DNA of 64,000 nucleotides from assembly GCF_003264365.1 (NCBI RefSeq), contig NZ_PYAK01000015.1, forward strand, positions 1 through 64,000, given 5' to 3'. Position 1 is the stretch's first letter, and each line of letters starts with the position of its first letter. This document shows positions 17,778 to 26,481 of this stretch, one piece after another. Under the pieces are notes generated by a model, which saw nothing but the letters and a program-made list of their open reading frames with translations, was not told where the DNA came from and did not search any database. The DNA is from Micromonospora noduli. GTDB taxonomy: Bacteria > Actinomycetota > Actinomycetes > Mycobacteriales > Micromonosporaceae. The position numbers and the translations under genes are program-made.

Positions 17778-17877
17778 CTGTGCCTCCTTCGTCGGTCTGG
17801 GCACCTGGTGCTGCCCACCGTCCGCTGGGCGTACCGCGGCCGTCTACCCGTCTGGTGGCGGACCAACCCCCGGCGCG

Positions 17878-18759
17878 CTACCGGGGCGCGCGGACCACGA
17901 CCACCGGGCACTGCGCGTGGTGCAGCATCGACTGGCTCACCGACCCCAGCAGCAACCCGGTCACCTCGCCGCGCCCACGCCCACCGACGACCGCCAGTTG
18001 GGCGGAGCGGGACGCCTCGGCGAGCACGGTGCCGGGTCGGCCATGCACCACCTGGCACGTCAACCGCAGACCCCGATGGTCCTCGGTGAGCCCGGTCAGC
18101 CACCCGGCGAGCATCCGCTCCTGCTCGCCGTGCAGCTTCGCCTCGTCGTACACCAGGGGTTGCATGTCGCCCGGACCGCTGCTGCCGGGGTGTCGGTAGG
18201 CGTGCACCGCCACCAGCGGCACGCCGAGCGACACGGCGGTCTCGGCGGCGAAGTCCGCCGCCCGCCGGGAGGCGTCCGAGCCGTCCACCGCGACCAGGAC
18301 CGGCTCGTCGGGTCGTTGCGTGCCGCGCGCGACCAGCACCGGGCAGTCGGCGTACGCGGCGACCTGCACCGCGACCGAGCCGACCAGCAGCGCGGAGAAC
18401 CCACCCAGCCCGCGGTCGCCGAGCACGATGAGCGCGGCGGTGGGGGACTCGCCCACCAGCACCGCGGCGGCCTCACCGTCGATGATCTCGCCGGAGATCG
18501 ACAACCCGGGCACTGTCGCCTCGGCCTCGCGCACCGCGGCCTCGACCAGCTCCTCGGCCCGGTGGCGCAGCCCACCGCCGGGCGGCGCGTCCGGGGCGGG
18601 GGAGACCGGTACGTGCAGCAGCGGCCAGATGAAGCCGTGCACGACCCGCAGGGGTCGGTGCCGGCGTGCCGCCTCGGTGGCGGCGAGGCGTACGGCGCGC
18701 AGCGCCGACTCCGAGCCGTCGACGCCGACCACCACCGCCGCGTTGTTCGCCGAGTTCAC
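17878..18759 (-). CDS. Tandem-domain universal stress protein
   Basis: A 293-residue cytoplasmic protein with two UspA domains. The first starts AVVVGVDGSESALRAVRLA and ends with the ATP-binding loop GDRGLGGFSALLVGS. The second starts VLVAVDGSDASRRAADFA and ends GGRGRGEVTGLLLGS. Both keep the G-2x-G-9x-G-S nucleotide motif. Such proteins are induced in hypoxia and stationary phase in mycobacteria. GTG 18759 is chosen because GGAGG precedes it by seven bases; the frame is open further upstream but overlaps the divergent methyltransferase promoter. Confidence 0.9.
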   Translation of the reverse strand: MNSANNAAVVVGVDGSESALRAVRLAATEAARRHRPLRVVHGFIWPLLHVPVSPAPDAPPGGGLRHRAEELVEAAVREAEATVPGLSISGEIIDGEAAAVLVGESPTAALIVLGDRGLGGFSALLVGSVAVQVAAYADCPVLVARGTQRPDEPVLVAVDGSDASRRAADFAAETAVSLGVPLVAVHAYRHPGSSGPGDMQPLVYDEAKLHGEQERMLAGWLTGLTEDHRGLRLTCQVVHGRPGTVLAEASRSAQLAVVGGRGRGEVTGLLLGSVSQSMLHHAQCPVVVVRAPR

Positions 18760-18871
18760 CGCCCACCTCCGCTCGCGGCCAGTATCGCGGGCCCGGACGC
18801 CCTCGCGCCGCGATACCGCTGAGCGCGTCCCGGTCGGTACGCTGGCGACGACCGGGGAGGGAGCGCCGCCG

Positions 18872-19618
18872 ATGGGTGAACCAGACCAGCCGAGCACCGC
18901 TCGCATGATCGACTTTTGGCTCGGCGGGCAGCATCACTTCCCCGTGGACGTGGCCGCCGCGAACGCGTTCGAGCAGGCGTACGGGCCGTGCGCGCCGGTG
19001 TTCCGCGAGCTGCGGGCGTTCCTGGGCCGGGCGGTGCGGGCGATGGCCGCCCACGGCGTGGACGGGTTCCTGGTGTTCGGCGCCGGGGTGCCGACGATGG
19101 GCAACGTGCACGAGGTCGCCACCGACGCGACGGTGCTCTACACCGACGTCGACCCGGTCACCATCCGACTGGGACAGAGCATCCTCGCCGGCAGCGACCG
19201 GGCCGGCTACGGCTTCGGCGACGCGACCGACATCGGCACTGTCGACCGGGCGCAGCTGCACCGTTTCGTGCCGGGCTGGGGTCGACGGCCGGTCGGGGTG
19301 GTCTTCCTCGGCCTGGCCGCGTTCCTCGACGACGCCACACTGACCCACACCCTCGACGAGCTGTACGCTGCCGCGGCGCCGGGCAGCCTGCTCGCTGTGG
19401 ACTTCGACACCGAGGAACTGGCCGGCCACCCGCAGGCGCTGGCCATGATGGGACCGCAGTTCCGGATGCGTCCACCGGCGGCGTTCGCGCCCCTGCTGGG
19501 TCGGTGGGCGCCGACGGCGGACGGGATCGTCCCGGTCGCCGAGTGGCGGCCGGACGGCCCGCCTGCGCGGGTGCCAGACGCGTTCCACGGTGTGCTCGCG
19601 ACCCGCGCGGGCGACTGA
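18872..19618 (+). CDS. SAM-dependent methyltransferase (DUF574/Methyltransf_19 family)
   Basis: A 248-residue protein beginning with the family motif ARMIDFWLGGQHHFPVD, typical of the actinobacterial Methyltransf_19 group. FLVFGAGVPTMGNVHE and LYTDVDPVTIRLGQ form the SAM-binding strands (the Asp of DVDP would contact the ribose). Proteins of this family are numerous in streptomycetes and often sit beside signalling genes; substrates are mostly unknown. ATG 18872 has GGGGAGGGAG upstream. The next gene (SpoIIE phosphatase) starts 71 bases on and has its own putative promoter. Confidence 0.85.
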   Translation: MGEPDQPSTARMIDFWLGGQHHFPVDVAAANAFEQAYGPCAPVFRELRAFLGRAVRAMAAHGVDGFLVFGAGVPTMGNVHEVATDATVLYTDVDPVTIRLGQSILAGSDRAGYGFGDATDIGTVDRAQLHRFVPGWGRRPVGVVFLGLAAFLDDATLTHTLDELYAAAAPGSLLAVDFDTEELAGHPQALAMMGPQFRMRPPAAFAPLLGRWAPTADGIVPVAEWRPDGPPARVPDAFHGVLATRAGD

Positions 19619-19648
19619 CCGCGCCGATCATCCGTCCGGTGGCGTCCG

Positions 19649-19672
19649 TATGATGCTTGCCCTATAGCAAGC
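19649..19672 (+). promoter_or_regulatory. Putative -10 box and adjoining palindromic operator
   Basis: TATGAT (19649-19654) is a good -10 hexamer. It is followed immediately by GCTTGC-CCTATA-GCAAGC (19655-19672), a 6-6-6 palindrome covering the likely start of transcription for the gene at 19690. The MarR protein encoded in the same operon is a candidate binder. Confidence 0.45.
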
Positions 19673-19689
19673 TTCTGGGGAGGACGACG

Positions 19690-20862
19690 ATGGCAGACGC
19701 GCCGGACGTGGTGTCGCGCGCGTTGCGCGAGGCTCCGCCCGACCAGTTGGCGGAGGCGGCGGACCGGGCGATCCGGTCCGTGATGGGCGCGCTGCGCACG
19801 GACGTCTTCGTCGCCGACTACCGGATCAGCGGCCTCTGGCCGGTGCTGGACCCGGACCTGCCTGCGGGCGGCTTCCTGGCCTGCCACACCATGGCGCAGC
19901 GATGCTTCAGCAGTCAGCAGCCGGTACGCGACGGTGAAGGCCCGTGCCGGCTCTACCTGCCCTTGACGGTGTGGGGGGAGCGGCTTGGCGTGCTGCTGAT
20001 CGAGCTTCCGACCGTACCGAACGCGACGGTCACCGGTCGGGCGACCGACATCGCCGGCACCCTGGCCGTGGCGATGCGCGCGGCGGACCGGGAGACCGAC
20101 CGTTACCGGCGGGCCCGCCGTCGGGAGCGACTGACGATGGCCGCCGAGATGCAGTGGGACCTGCTGCCCGGTCGTGGTGTGTCCCACCACGCGTTCGAGC
20201 TGGCCGGCCAGCTCGAACCGGCGTACACGGTCGGCGGTGACCACTTTGACTGGTCGTTGGACGGCGACCGTCTCACCGTGACGGTCCTCAACGGTGAGGG
20301 CAGTGGGCTGGCGGCGTCCCTGTTGACCGCCGTCACGGTCAACGCGATGCGCAACGCGCGGCGCTCCGGTGGCGGTCTGGTGGAACAGGCCGAGCTGGCC
20401 TCGGACACGGTCTTCTACCAACACCGCGGCGCCCGGCATGTGGCCACCCTGCTGCTCGAGGTGGACACTCGCCTCGGCCGGGTGCGGGCGGTCGACGCGG
20501 GCTCCCCCCATCTGTTGCGGATGCGGGGGTCCACGGTCGAGCCTCTGAAGCTGGATCAGCAGTTGCCGCTGGGCATGTTCGCCGAGACCCGCTACGAGCT
20601 TCAGGAGGTGCAACTCGCCCCGGGTGACCGGCTCTTCGTGGTCAGTGACGGGGTGTGGGCCGCCGAGCCGCCGGGTCAGGAGCCGTACGGGCAGCGGGTG
20701 ATGGCTCGTTCCCTGCGCGCCACGCGGTTGCAGCCGCCGGCCGAGGCGGTTGGTACGGTGATGCGCGAACTGCACGCCTATCACGCGGATTCCGATCTGC
20801 GCGACGACGCCGTCGTGGTCTGTCTGGACTGGCACGGTCCGCGCGAACGGGGCACGGGGTGA
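19690..20862 (+). CDS. SpoIIE/PP2C-type serine phosphatase
   Basis: A 390-residue protein. The N-terminal half (to about residue 150) looks like a GAF-type sensor (TDVFVADYRISGLWPVL; LTVWGERLGVLLIE). A SpoIIE-type PP2C domain follows, with acidic metal-site motifs (VGGDHFDW, DGVWAAE, DLRDDAVVV). The usual GDVMGHG motif is altered to NGEGSG, so activity may be reduced. Such proteins commonly dephosphorylate anti-sigma-factor antagonists. ATG 19690 has GGGGAGGA upstream. The stop overlaps the MarR gene start (GTGA), indicating one operon. Confidence 0.82.
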   Translation: MADAPDVVSRALREAPPDQLAEAADRAIRSVMGALRTDVFVADYRISGLWPVLDPDLPAGGFLACHTMAQRCFSSQQPVRDGEGPCRLYLPLTVWGERLGVLLIELPTVPNATVTGRATDIAGTLAVAMRAADRETDRYRRARRRERLTMAAEMQWDLLPGRGVSHHAFELAGQLEPAYTVGGDHFDWSLDGDRLTVTVLNGEGSGLAASLLTAVTVNAMRNARRSGGGLVEQAELASDTVFYQHRGARHVATLLLEVDTRLGRVRAVDAGSPHLLRMRGSTVEPLKLDQQLPLGMFAETRYELQEVQLAPGDRLFVVSDGVWAAEPPGQEPYGQRVMARSLRATRLQPPAEAVGTVMRELHAYHADSDLRDDAVVVCLDWHGPRERGTG

Positions 20863-21380
20863 GATTCGCCGCCGCGTTGCCGGGCGGGCACCAGCGCGAC
20901 GACGGCAGGGGACATCAGGTGGAGCGACCTGCGGATCTCGCCGCGGCGATCGACGCGGCCGCCGGGACGCTGATCGCCGTTCTGGAGTCGGCCGCGTCGC
21001 GGCATCAGGTGCCGCCCACCCAGCTGAGAGTGCTCACGCTGATCAGCGGTCGTCCCGAGACCAACGTCAACGGGCTGGCGGAGTTGCTGGACGTGGTGCC
21101 CTCGTCGGCGAGCCGCCTGTGCGACCGGTTGGAGGCGACCGGGCTGTTGCGTCGGGTGGCCGATCCGCGTGACCGGCGTGAGGTGCGGTTGGTGCCGACA
21201 GCTGCGGCGCTGACCCTGCTGGGGGAGTTGGCCGAGCGGCGGCAGCGCGCGGTGCAGGCGGTGTTGGACCGGATGCCGGTGCGGATGCAGCACGAGCTGT
21301 TGCTGGCGCTGGCCGGGTTCGCTCGGGCGGCGACATCGGTGCCCGAGCAGCAGACCGATCCTGCCGTCCAGACGGCCTGA
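20859..21380 (+). CDS. MarR-family regulator
   Basis: A 173-residue winged-helix protein. The DNA-binding core is visible as TQLRVLTLISGRPETNVNG, LAELLDVVPSSASRLCDRLE, then the wing RRVADPRDRREVRLVPT. Start GTG 20859 overlaps the phosphatase stop by four bases and adds a short basic leader; GTG 20919 (MERPADLAA) is an alternative with GGGGACATCAG upstream. Its placement with the SpoIIE phosphatase suggests a joint stress-signalling role. The palindrome at 19655-19672 is a candidate autoregulatory site. Confidence 0.82.
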   Translation: MRFAAALPGGHQRDDGRGHQVERPADLAAAIDAAAGTLIAVLESAASRHQVPPTQLRVLTLISGRPETNVNGLAELLDVVPSSASRLCDRLEATGLLRRVADPRDRREVRLVPTAAALTLLGELAERRQRAVQAVLDRMPVRMQHELLLALAGFARAATSVPEQQTDPAVQTA

Positions 21381-21522
21381 GCGCCGTTCCCCCCTTCCAC
21401 TAGTATCCTAGGACGCTTTAGGCGTGGTGATCCACGCCACAGTGCGGCAAGGCCGCACCAACAGGCCACGGCGGCGCCCGGCCAGCGAGGGGAAGCCCGA
21501 TATAGTGGCAGCGCACCTACCC

Positions 21523-21549
21523 GGCCCGCGATCATCGAGATCGCGGGCC
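21523..21549 (+). terminator. 11-bp-stem hairpin between marR and pgsA-like genes
   Basis: GGCCCGCGATC (21523-21533) pairs perfectly with GATCGCGGGCC (21539-21549) around ATCGA. The 295-bp gap also holds TATAGT at 21501-21506 (possible -10) and a GGGGCCCCGCCCGGGGCC run. The hairpin lies after that -10, so it may instead be part of the leader of the 21676 gene. Confidence 0.5.
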
Positions 21550-21675
21550 GCATCAGGGGAAGGGGCCCCGCCCGGGGCCGCAGGGGAGAGCCGGCGCTGG
21601 TCGGCCCGACAGCGCGTACGACCCTCAGCCGCGCCCCGCGCCGGCCGGGGGCCCGCGTGCCGTGGAGGAGGATCG

Positions 21676-22308
21676 GTGTCGCGTCGGCCGGCTCGGGCAG
21701 AGCAACCGCGGGACACCGGTGACGAGACTCCCGGCAACCAGGTGCTCACCCTGCCCAACCTGATCAGCTTCGGGCGGTTGCTGGGCGTGCCGCTCTTCCT
21801 CTACCTGTTCCTGGTGGCGCGGGCCGACGTGGCGGCGGTCGTGGTGCTGGCCATCGGCGGCACCACCGACTGGGTCGACGGCTGGATCGCCCGTCGCCTG
21901 CACCAGGTCAGCCGCCTGGGCGAGCTGCTCGACCCGCTCGCCGACCGGCTCTACATCCTCGCCACCCTGGTCGCCTTCACCGCGCGGGAGGTGGTGCCGT
22001 GGCAGTTCACCGCGGCGCTGTTGGCCCGTGAGGTGCTCCTGCTGGCCTCGCTGGCGGTGCTGCGTCGCTACGGGTACGGGCCGCCGCCGGTGCACTACGT
22101 GGGCAAGACCGCCACGTTCCTGCTGCTCGCGGCGTTCCCGGTGCTGCTGCTGGCCAGCGCGGCGACCGACGTGGCGACGGCGGCGAGCGCGATCGGTTGG
22201 GCGTTGGCCTGGTGGGGGCTGGTGCTGTACTGGGTGGCCGGCGGGATGTACGTCGTGCAGGCGGCCCGGCTGGTGCGCGCGGCGCGCAGTTCGGGAGCGG
22301 CGGCGTGA
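21676..22308 (+). CDS. CDP-alcohol phosphatidyltransferase (PgsA2-like)
   Basis: A 210-residue membrane enzyme of phospholipid synthesis. The family signature D-x2-DG-x2-AR-x8-G-x3-D-x3-D is complete: DWVDGWIARRLHQVSRLGE continuing to LLDPLADR. About five membrane helices follow. It corresponds by position to M. tuberculosis Rv1822 (pgsA2); whether the alcohol is glycerol phosphate or another acceptor cannot be told. GTG 21676 has GGAGGAGG just upstream. The stop overlaps the next gene by four bases. It heads a conserved actinobacterial operon. Confidence 0.88.
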   Translation: MSRRPARAEQPRDTGDETPGNQVLTLPNLISFGRLLGVPLFLYLFLVARADVAAVVVLAIGGTTDWVDGWIARRLHQVSRLGELLDPLADRLYILATLVAFTAREVVPWQFTAALLAREVLLLASLAVLRRYGYGPPPVHYVGKTATFLLLAAFPVLLLASAATDVATAASAIGWALAWWGLVLYWVAGGMYVVQAARLVRAARSSGAAA

Positions 22309-23249
22309 GCGCGCCGCGGCTGGGAAAACCCGGCCAGGACCGGGTGTACGCGCCGGACTTCCTCACCGAACTGTTCCGCAACCCGCTGGATCCGGGGTAC
22401 GCGGACGCGGCTGCCGCGCGTCGGCGCTCGGCGCAGTCGGCGCCGGCGCGCGGGTGGCGGGCGTTGCCGGCACGGTCGGTGAGCCTGGTCGTGGTGGTGA
22501 TGCTCGGTTTCCTGTTCGCGGTCGCGTACCGGCAGACGATGGCGGACGAGCCGGGGCGGAGCCAGGCCCGTTCGGGTCTGGTGACGCAGATCAAGGAACG
22601 GGAGAGCCAGACCGATCGGTTGTCCACGCGGGCGGACCAGCTGCGCGAGGAGGTCAGTCGGCAGCGGGACGCGGCGTTGAGCGGGTCGGCCGCCGCCCGG
22701 TTGCGCAACCTGGAGGCGAGCACCGGGCTGGGTCGGGTGCGCGGTGATGGTGTGGTGGTGCGGTTGGCGGACGCGCCGGACAAGGCGGACGCGGTCACCG
22801 GTGCCGGGGCTGGGCCGCCGCGGGTGCTCTACAGCGACCTGCAGGGTGTGGCGAACGCGTTGTGGAGTGCTGGCGCGGAGGCGATCGCCATCAATGGGCA
22901 GCGGTTGACGTCGACGTCGACGATCCGGTCGGCGGGTGAGGCGATGCTCGTGGATTTCCGGCCGGTGACCGGGCCGTACGAGGTGTCGGCGATCGGGCCG
23001 GGTTCGATGCGGCGCGACTTCGAGGACAGCCGCAACGCGGCGCTGATGCGGAAGGTCGCGCAGGGGACGGGGTTGTCGTTCGGTGTGCGGGAGGCGGATG
23101 ACCTCACCCTGCCGGCGGCGCCGGAGCCGCAGCTACGCTACGCCAAGCCGTCGGTCAGTCCGAGCCCTTCCGCGTCGGGTGTCCGTTCCGGCAGTCCCGG
23201 GTCGTCCGGTCCGGCGACGACTGTTAGCCCCTCCGGAGGTGGCCGATGA
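22305..23249 (+). CDS. DUF881 membrane-anchored coiled-coil protein
   Basis: A 314-residue protein with one membrane helix (SVSLVVVVMLGFLFAVAYRQ, about residues 58-77), then a coiled coil (KERESQTDRLSTRADQLREE) and an extracellular DUF881 domain with GDGVVVRLADAP and AEAIAINGQRL. A Ser/Pro-rich tail ends it. DUF881 proteins occur in pairs around the small basic protein in this operon (Rv1823 position) and resemble B. subtilis YlxW/YlxX division-associated proteins; the exact role is unknown. The start and stop both overlap neighbours by four bases. Confidence 0.85.
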   Translation: MSAPRLGKPGQDRVYAPDFLTELFRNPLDPGYADAAAARRRSAQSAPARGWRALPARSVSLVVVVMLGFLFAVAYRQTMADEPGRSQARSGLVTQIKERESQTDRLSTRADQLREEVSRQRDAALSGSAAARLRNLEASTGLGRVRGDGVVVRLADAPDKADAVTGAGAGPPRVLYSDLQGVANALWSAGAEAIAINGQRLTSTSTIRSAGEAMLVDFRPVTGPYEVSAIGPGSMRRDFEDSRNAALMRKVAQGTGLSFGVREADDLTLPAAPEPQLRYAKPSVSPSPSASGVRSGSPGSSGPATTVSPSGGGR

Positions 23250-23578
23250 TCGCGGTGCTGGCGTTGCTCGCCGGTGTGGTGCTGGGCGTGTGGCTTGATC
23301 CCACGGTGCCGGCGGCGTTGCAGCCGTACCTGCCGATCGCGGTGGTGGCCGCGTTGGACGCGGTGTTCGGTGGGGTGCGGGCCCGGTTGGACCGCATCTT
23401 CGACGACAAGCAGTTCGTGGTGTCGTTCATTTCGAACGTGCTGGTGGCTGGTCTGATCGTGTATCTGGGTGACCAGTTGGGGGTGGGTGGGCAGTTGTCC
23501 ACCGGTGTGGTCGTCGTGTTGGGTGTGCGTATCTTCGGCAACGTGGCGGCGATCCGTCGGCACCTGTTCCGGGCGTAG
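23246..23578 (+). CDS. Small basic protein (SbpA/DUF1290 family)
   Basis: A 110-residue integral membrane protein with three helices (MIAVLALLAGVVLGVWL; LQPYLPIAVVAALDAVFGG; FVVSFISNVLVAGLIVYLG) and the conserved motif VRARLDRIFDDKQF. It occupies the Rv1824 position, between the two DUF881 genes, and is the homologue of B. subtilis Sbp, encoded near ftsA/ftsZ there. ATG overlaps the preceding stop (ATGA). Confidence 0.88.
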   Translation: MIAVLALLAGVVLGVWLDPTVPAALQPYLPIAVVAALDAVFGGVRARLDRIFDDKQFVVSFISNVLVAGLIVYLGDQLGVGGQLSTGVVVVLGVRIFGNVAAIRRHLFRA

Positions 23579-23589
23579 GTTGGGTTGCG

Positions 23590-24621
23590 ATGAGTGACGA
23601 GCAGACCGACACGGGGACCGGGTGGCCGCAGCCGGCCGGTCCGGTGCGGCCGGGTGGGCCGGCGGGTGAGCCGGATCCGCGGCCGGATGCGCCGGATCCG
23701 GATGAGTTGAGCCCGTTGGCGCCGCAGGAGCCGGCGCAGCCGTCGGATGACGAGCCTGCGGCGGAGCCGGGTGTGGAGCCGGTCGACGATGGTGCGACGG
23801 TGGACCTGAACGCGGTGTCGCGGTCGGGGGAGCCGGCGGTCGCGGGTTCCGACGGGTTGGCGGAGCCGGTGGTTGCCGGTTCCGACGGTTCGGCGGAGTC
23901 GGTGGCGCCGGTAGCGGCTGGTCGGTCCCGGTGGAGTGCAGCCGGGGTGATGATCGCCGCGTTGTTGGCGTTGCTGGGGTTCACGTTGGTCGTGCAGTTG
24001 AAGACGACGTCGACGGACCCGACCCTGGGGGCCACCCGGCAGGAGGACCTGGTCCGGATCCTGTCGGATCTGGATGCGCGGGAGAACCGCCTGCAGCAGG
24101 ACATCCGGGCTCTGGAGGACAGTCAGCGGCAGTTGCAGTCGGGTGAGCAGGGTCGTCAGGCGGCGTTGGATGAGGCGACGCGGCGGGCGGACGAGTTGGG
24201 CATCCTGGCGGGGACGTTGCCGGCGGTGGGTCCGGGGTTGACGGTGCAGTTCGACGCCGGGGTGAAGCCGATCTCGGCGAACCGGGTGTTGGACGCGGTG
24301 CAGGAGCTGCGTGGTGCGGGCGCCGAGGCGATGCAGATTTCCGGTGGGGATCGGGCGACGGTGCGGATCATCGCGTCGACGTACTTCCTCGATGGGGACA
24401 ACGGGTCGTTGATGGTCGAGGGGCGCCGGTTGTCGGGGCCGTACACGATCACGGTGATCGGTGATCCGGCGACGATGCGTACGGCGTTGAACATTCCTGG
24501 TGGGGTGGTGGCGTCGGTCCGGGGTGACGGCGGTAACGTGACGTTTGGGGAGCGTGAGGTTGCCGAGGTTTCGGCGCTGCACGTGCCGATCAAGTTGGAA
24601 CACGCCCGTCCGGTCTCCTGA
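23590..24621 (+). CDS. Second DUF881 protein
   Basis: A 343-residue protein. The first ~115 residues are acidic and Pro/Glu-rich (cytoplasmic, likely disordered) with a repeated motif (EPAVAGSDG then EPVVAGSDG). A membrane helix (AAGVMIAALLALLGFTLVVQ) follows, then a coiled coil (RENRLQQDIRALEDSQRQLQ region) and the extracellular DUF881 domain (AEAMQISGGDRATVRIIAST). It is the paralogue of 22305-23249 and sits in the Rv1825 position. ATG 23590 lies 11 bases after the small basic protein gene. Confidence 0.85.
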   Translation: MSDEQTDTGTGWPQPAGPVRPGGPAGEPDPRPDAPDPDELSPLAPQEPAQPSDDEPAAEPGVEPVDDGATVDLNAVSRSGEPAVAGSDGLAEPVVAGSDGSAESVAPVAAGRSRWSAAGVMIAALLALLGFTLVVQLKTTSTDPTLGATRQEDLVRILSDLDARENRLQQDIRALEDSQRQLQSGEQGRQAALDEATRRADELGILAGTLPAVGPGLTVQFDAGVKPISANRVLDAVQELRGAGAEAMQISGGDRATVRIIASTYFLDGDNGSLMVEGRRLSGPYTITVIGDPATMRTALNIPGGVVASVRGDGGNVTFGEREVAEVSALHVPIKLEHARPVS

Positions 24622-24681
24622 CCGGCGCGGCCGCGCCGGACCCGGGTGGTCCGGGGCACCGATGGATGAAGGACGCGTCTG

Positions 24682-25062
24682 GTGATTCCCGAGGATCTGC
24701 GATACACCGCCGAGCATGAGTGGGTGGCGGGTGACGGCACGGCTTCGGTCCGGGTCGGCATCACCCACTTCGCGCAGGACGCGCTCGGCGACATCGTGTA
24801 CGTGCAGTTGCCCGAGGCGGGTGCGGTGGTCGCGGCCGGTGACTCGTTGGGTGAGATCGAGTCGACCAAGAGCGTGTCGGAGATCTACGCGCCGGTTGCC
24901 GGTACGGTGGCGGCGCGCAACGACGCGTTGGCTGACACGCCTGAGCTGATCAACACTGATCCGTACGGTGAGGGTTGGTTGGTGGAGATCACGCCGAATG
25001 ATCCGACTGCGACGGATGGGTTGCTGACGGCGGCCGCGTATCAGAAGATCACCGAAGGCTGA
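24682..25062 (+). CDS. gcvH: Glycine cleavage system H protein
   Basis: A 126-residue lipoyl carrier. RYTAEHEWV at the start, GDIVYVQLPEAG in the middle, and the lipoylation site ESTKSVSEIY (Lys63) are diagnostic. It shuttles the methylamine group from GcvP (encoded at 36941-39763) to the T protein, which is not in this window. GTG 24682 is the only sensible start. No glycine riboswitch is seen upstream of this gene, unlike gcvP. Confidence 0.95.
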   Translation: MIPEDLRYTAEHEWVAGDGTASVRVGITHFAQDALGDIVYVQLPEAGAVVAAGDSLGEIESTKSVSEIYAPVAGTVAARNDALADTPELINTDPYGEGWLVEITPNDPTATDGLLTAAAYQKITEG

Positions 25063-25103
25063 GTGTGCTTGATCCGGTGCGTGGGATGTCTGCGCGCGTC
25101 CGG

Positions 25104-25132
25104 TTGCCCTGCATTTCGGCGCTGGCTAGGCT
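25104..25132 (+). promoter_or_regulatory. Putative promoter for the FHA gene
   Basis: TTGCCC (25104-25109) and TAGGCT (25127-25132) are 17 bases apart, a standard housekeeping-sigma layout. The expected start is near 25139, giving a ~138-base leader with a hairpin at 25200-25225. Confidence 0.5.
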
Positions 25133-25199
25133 CGCCCAGTCGACCGAGAACCCAATAGTTGAGCGTTGCGGAATTGCCTTCCCGGGCACGGGGAGCCAG

Positions 25200-25225
25200 C
25201 CGCCGGGTGTTCAAGTGCCCGGCGG
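25200..25225 (+). other. 8-bp-stem hairpin in the FHA gene leader
   Basis: CCGCCGGG (25200-25207) pairs with CCCGGCGG (25218-25225) around a 10-base loop, about 50 bases before the FHA start codon. A terminator or mRNA-stability element is possible. Confidence 0.4.
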
Positions 25226-25276
25226 CCAGACCCGCCATTACCCGACGCCGACCGAACAGATCCGTGAGGTGGTCCC

Positions 25277-25729
25277 ATGACGCGGCCAGACGACGAGTTC
25301 CCCCCACTCGACGTCACTTCGACGCTCAATCTCGGTTCGCTCGACGAAGTGCTGGAGGGGCCGGATACCGATGTGGTGCCGAGCCGGATGTCCGGTTCGT
25401 TGCCGCCGGGTATGGCGCTGCTGGTGGTTCGTCGAGGCCCGAATGCGGGTGCCCGGTTCCTGTTGGACCACGATGTGACGACCAGTGGCCGGCACCCGGA
25501 CAGTGACATCTTCCTGGACGACGTGACGGTGTCGCGTCGGCATGCGGAGTTCCACCGCGATGGTGGGACGTTCACGGTGCGGGACGTGGGCAGCCTGAAT
25601 GGCACGTACGTCAATCGTGAGCGGGTTGAGGCGGCCACGTTGAGCAATGGTGACGAGGTCCAGATCGGTAAGTTCCGGGTGGTGTTCATCGCCGGTCCGC
25701 GCCCGGAGGAGGAGGCCGGCCGGGGGTGA
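25277..25729 (+). CDS. garA: FHA-domain protein, GarA/OdhI type
   Basis: A 150-residue protein. The FHA domain (residues 48-135) shows GARFLLDHDVTTSGRHP, SRRHAEFH and GSLNGTYVN, the phosphothreonine-binding loops. The N-terminal tail carries LDVTSTLNLGSLD, aligned with the phosphorylated threonines of mycobacterial GarA and corynebacterial OdhI (here Thr14 and Thr16). Phosphorylated by Ser/Thr kinases, such proteins fold on themselves; unphosphorylated they inhibit 2-oxoglutarate dehydrogenase and affect glutamate metabolism. It lies in the Rv1827 position. The stop overlaps the MerR gene start (GTGA). Confidence 0.88.
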   Translation: MTRPDDEFPPLDVTSTLNLGSLDEVLEGPDTDVVPSRMSGSLPPGMALLVVRRGPNAGARFLLDHDVTTSGRHPDSDIFLDDVTVSRRHAEFHRDGGTFTVRDVGSLNGTYVNRERVEAATLSNGDEVQIGKFRVVFIAGPRPEEEAGRG

Positions 25730-26481
25730 ACGAGCCTGCGGCCTCCATGTCACCCGGGGCGGCTCGGTCTGAGCCGCTGATGAGCATCGGTGAGGTGCTT
25801 GGGCAGTTGCGGGTGGATTTTCCGGATACCACGATTTCGAAGCTGCGGTTTCTTGAGGCCGAGGGTTTGGTCGAGCCGCAGCGGACGGCGGCGGGTTACC
25901 GGAAGTACAGCTGGGACGATGTGGCGCGGTTGCGGTTCGTGTTGACCGCGCAGCGGGACAAGTACCTGCCGTTGCGGGTGATCCGGGAGCAGTTGGCCCA
26001 GTGGGATTCGTCCGGTGAGCAGCCGGGGCGGTCGCGGCCGGCGTTGGTGGCGGTTGGTCCCGATGGTGCGGTGCCGGGTCGTGAGTTGGCGGAGCCGGCC
26101 GAGTCGTCGCAGGTGCGGCTCGGCCGGGCGGATCTCGTGGCGCGCAGTGGGATCGACGAGTCGACGTTGGTGGAGTTGGAGCGGCTCGGTGTGCTGGTCT
26201 CAGATCCGCCGGGGTGGTATGACGCGGATGCTCTGATCATTGCGTCGGCGGTGGCGGGGTTGGCGGCGTACGGCTTGGAGCCGCGGCACCTGCGGGGTTA
26301 TCGGACGGCGGCGGACCGGGAGGTCGGTTTGTTCGCGCAGTTGGTGGCCCCGTTGGCGCGGCAGAGTGATCCGGCGGCGCGGGCGCGGGCGGCGGAGACG
26401 GCGCGGGAGTTGGTGGCGTTGTCGGAGCAGTTGCACGCGGCGTTGGTGCGGGTGGGGCTGCGGTCGACGTTGGGTCGGTGA
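25726..26481 (+). CDS. ftsR: MerR-family regulator, FtsR/Rv1828 type
   Basis: A 251-residue regulator. The helix-turn-helix and wing are at residues 19-80: MSIGEVLGQLRVDF, ISKLRFLEAEGLVEPQR and GYRKYSWDDVARLRFV. A helical dimerisation and C-terminal domain (VELERLGVLVSDPPGWYDAD onward) follows. The orthologue in Corynebacterium, FtsR, activates ftsZ; Mtb Rv1828 has the same place after garA. GTG 25726 overlaps the FHA stop, so the two are coupled. Confidence 0.87.
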   Translation: MNEPAASMSPGAARSEPLMSIGEVLGQLRVDFPDTTISKLRFLEAEGLVEPQRTAAGYRKYSWDDVARLRFVLTAQRDKYLPLRVIREQLAQWDSSGEQPGRSRPALVAVGPDGAVPGRELAEPAESSQVRLGRADLVARSGIDESTLVELERLGVLVSDPPGWYDADALIIASAVAGLAAYGLEPRHLRGYRTAADREVGLFAQLVAPLARQSDPAARARAAETARELVALSEQLHAALVRVGLRSTLGR

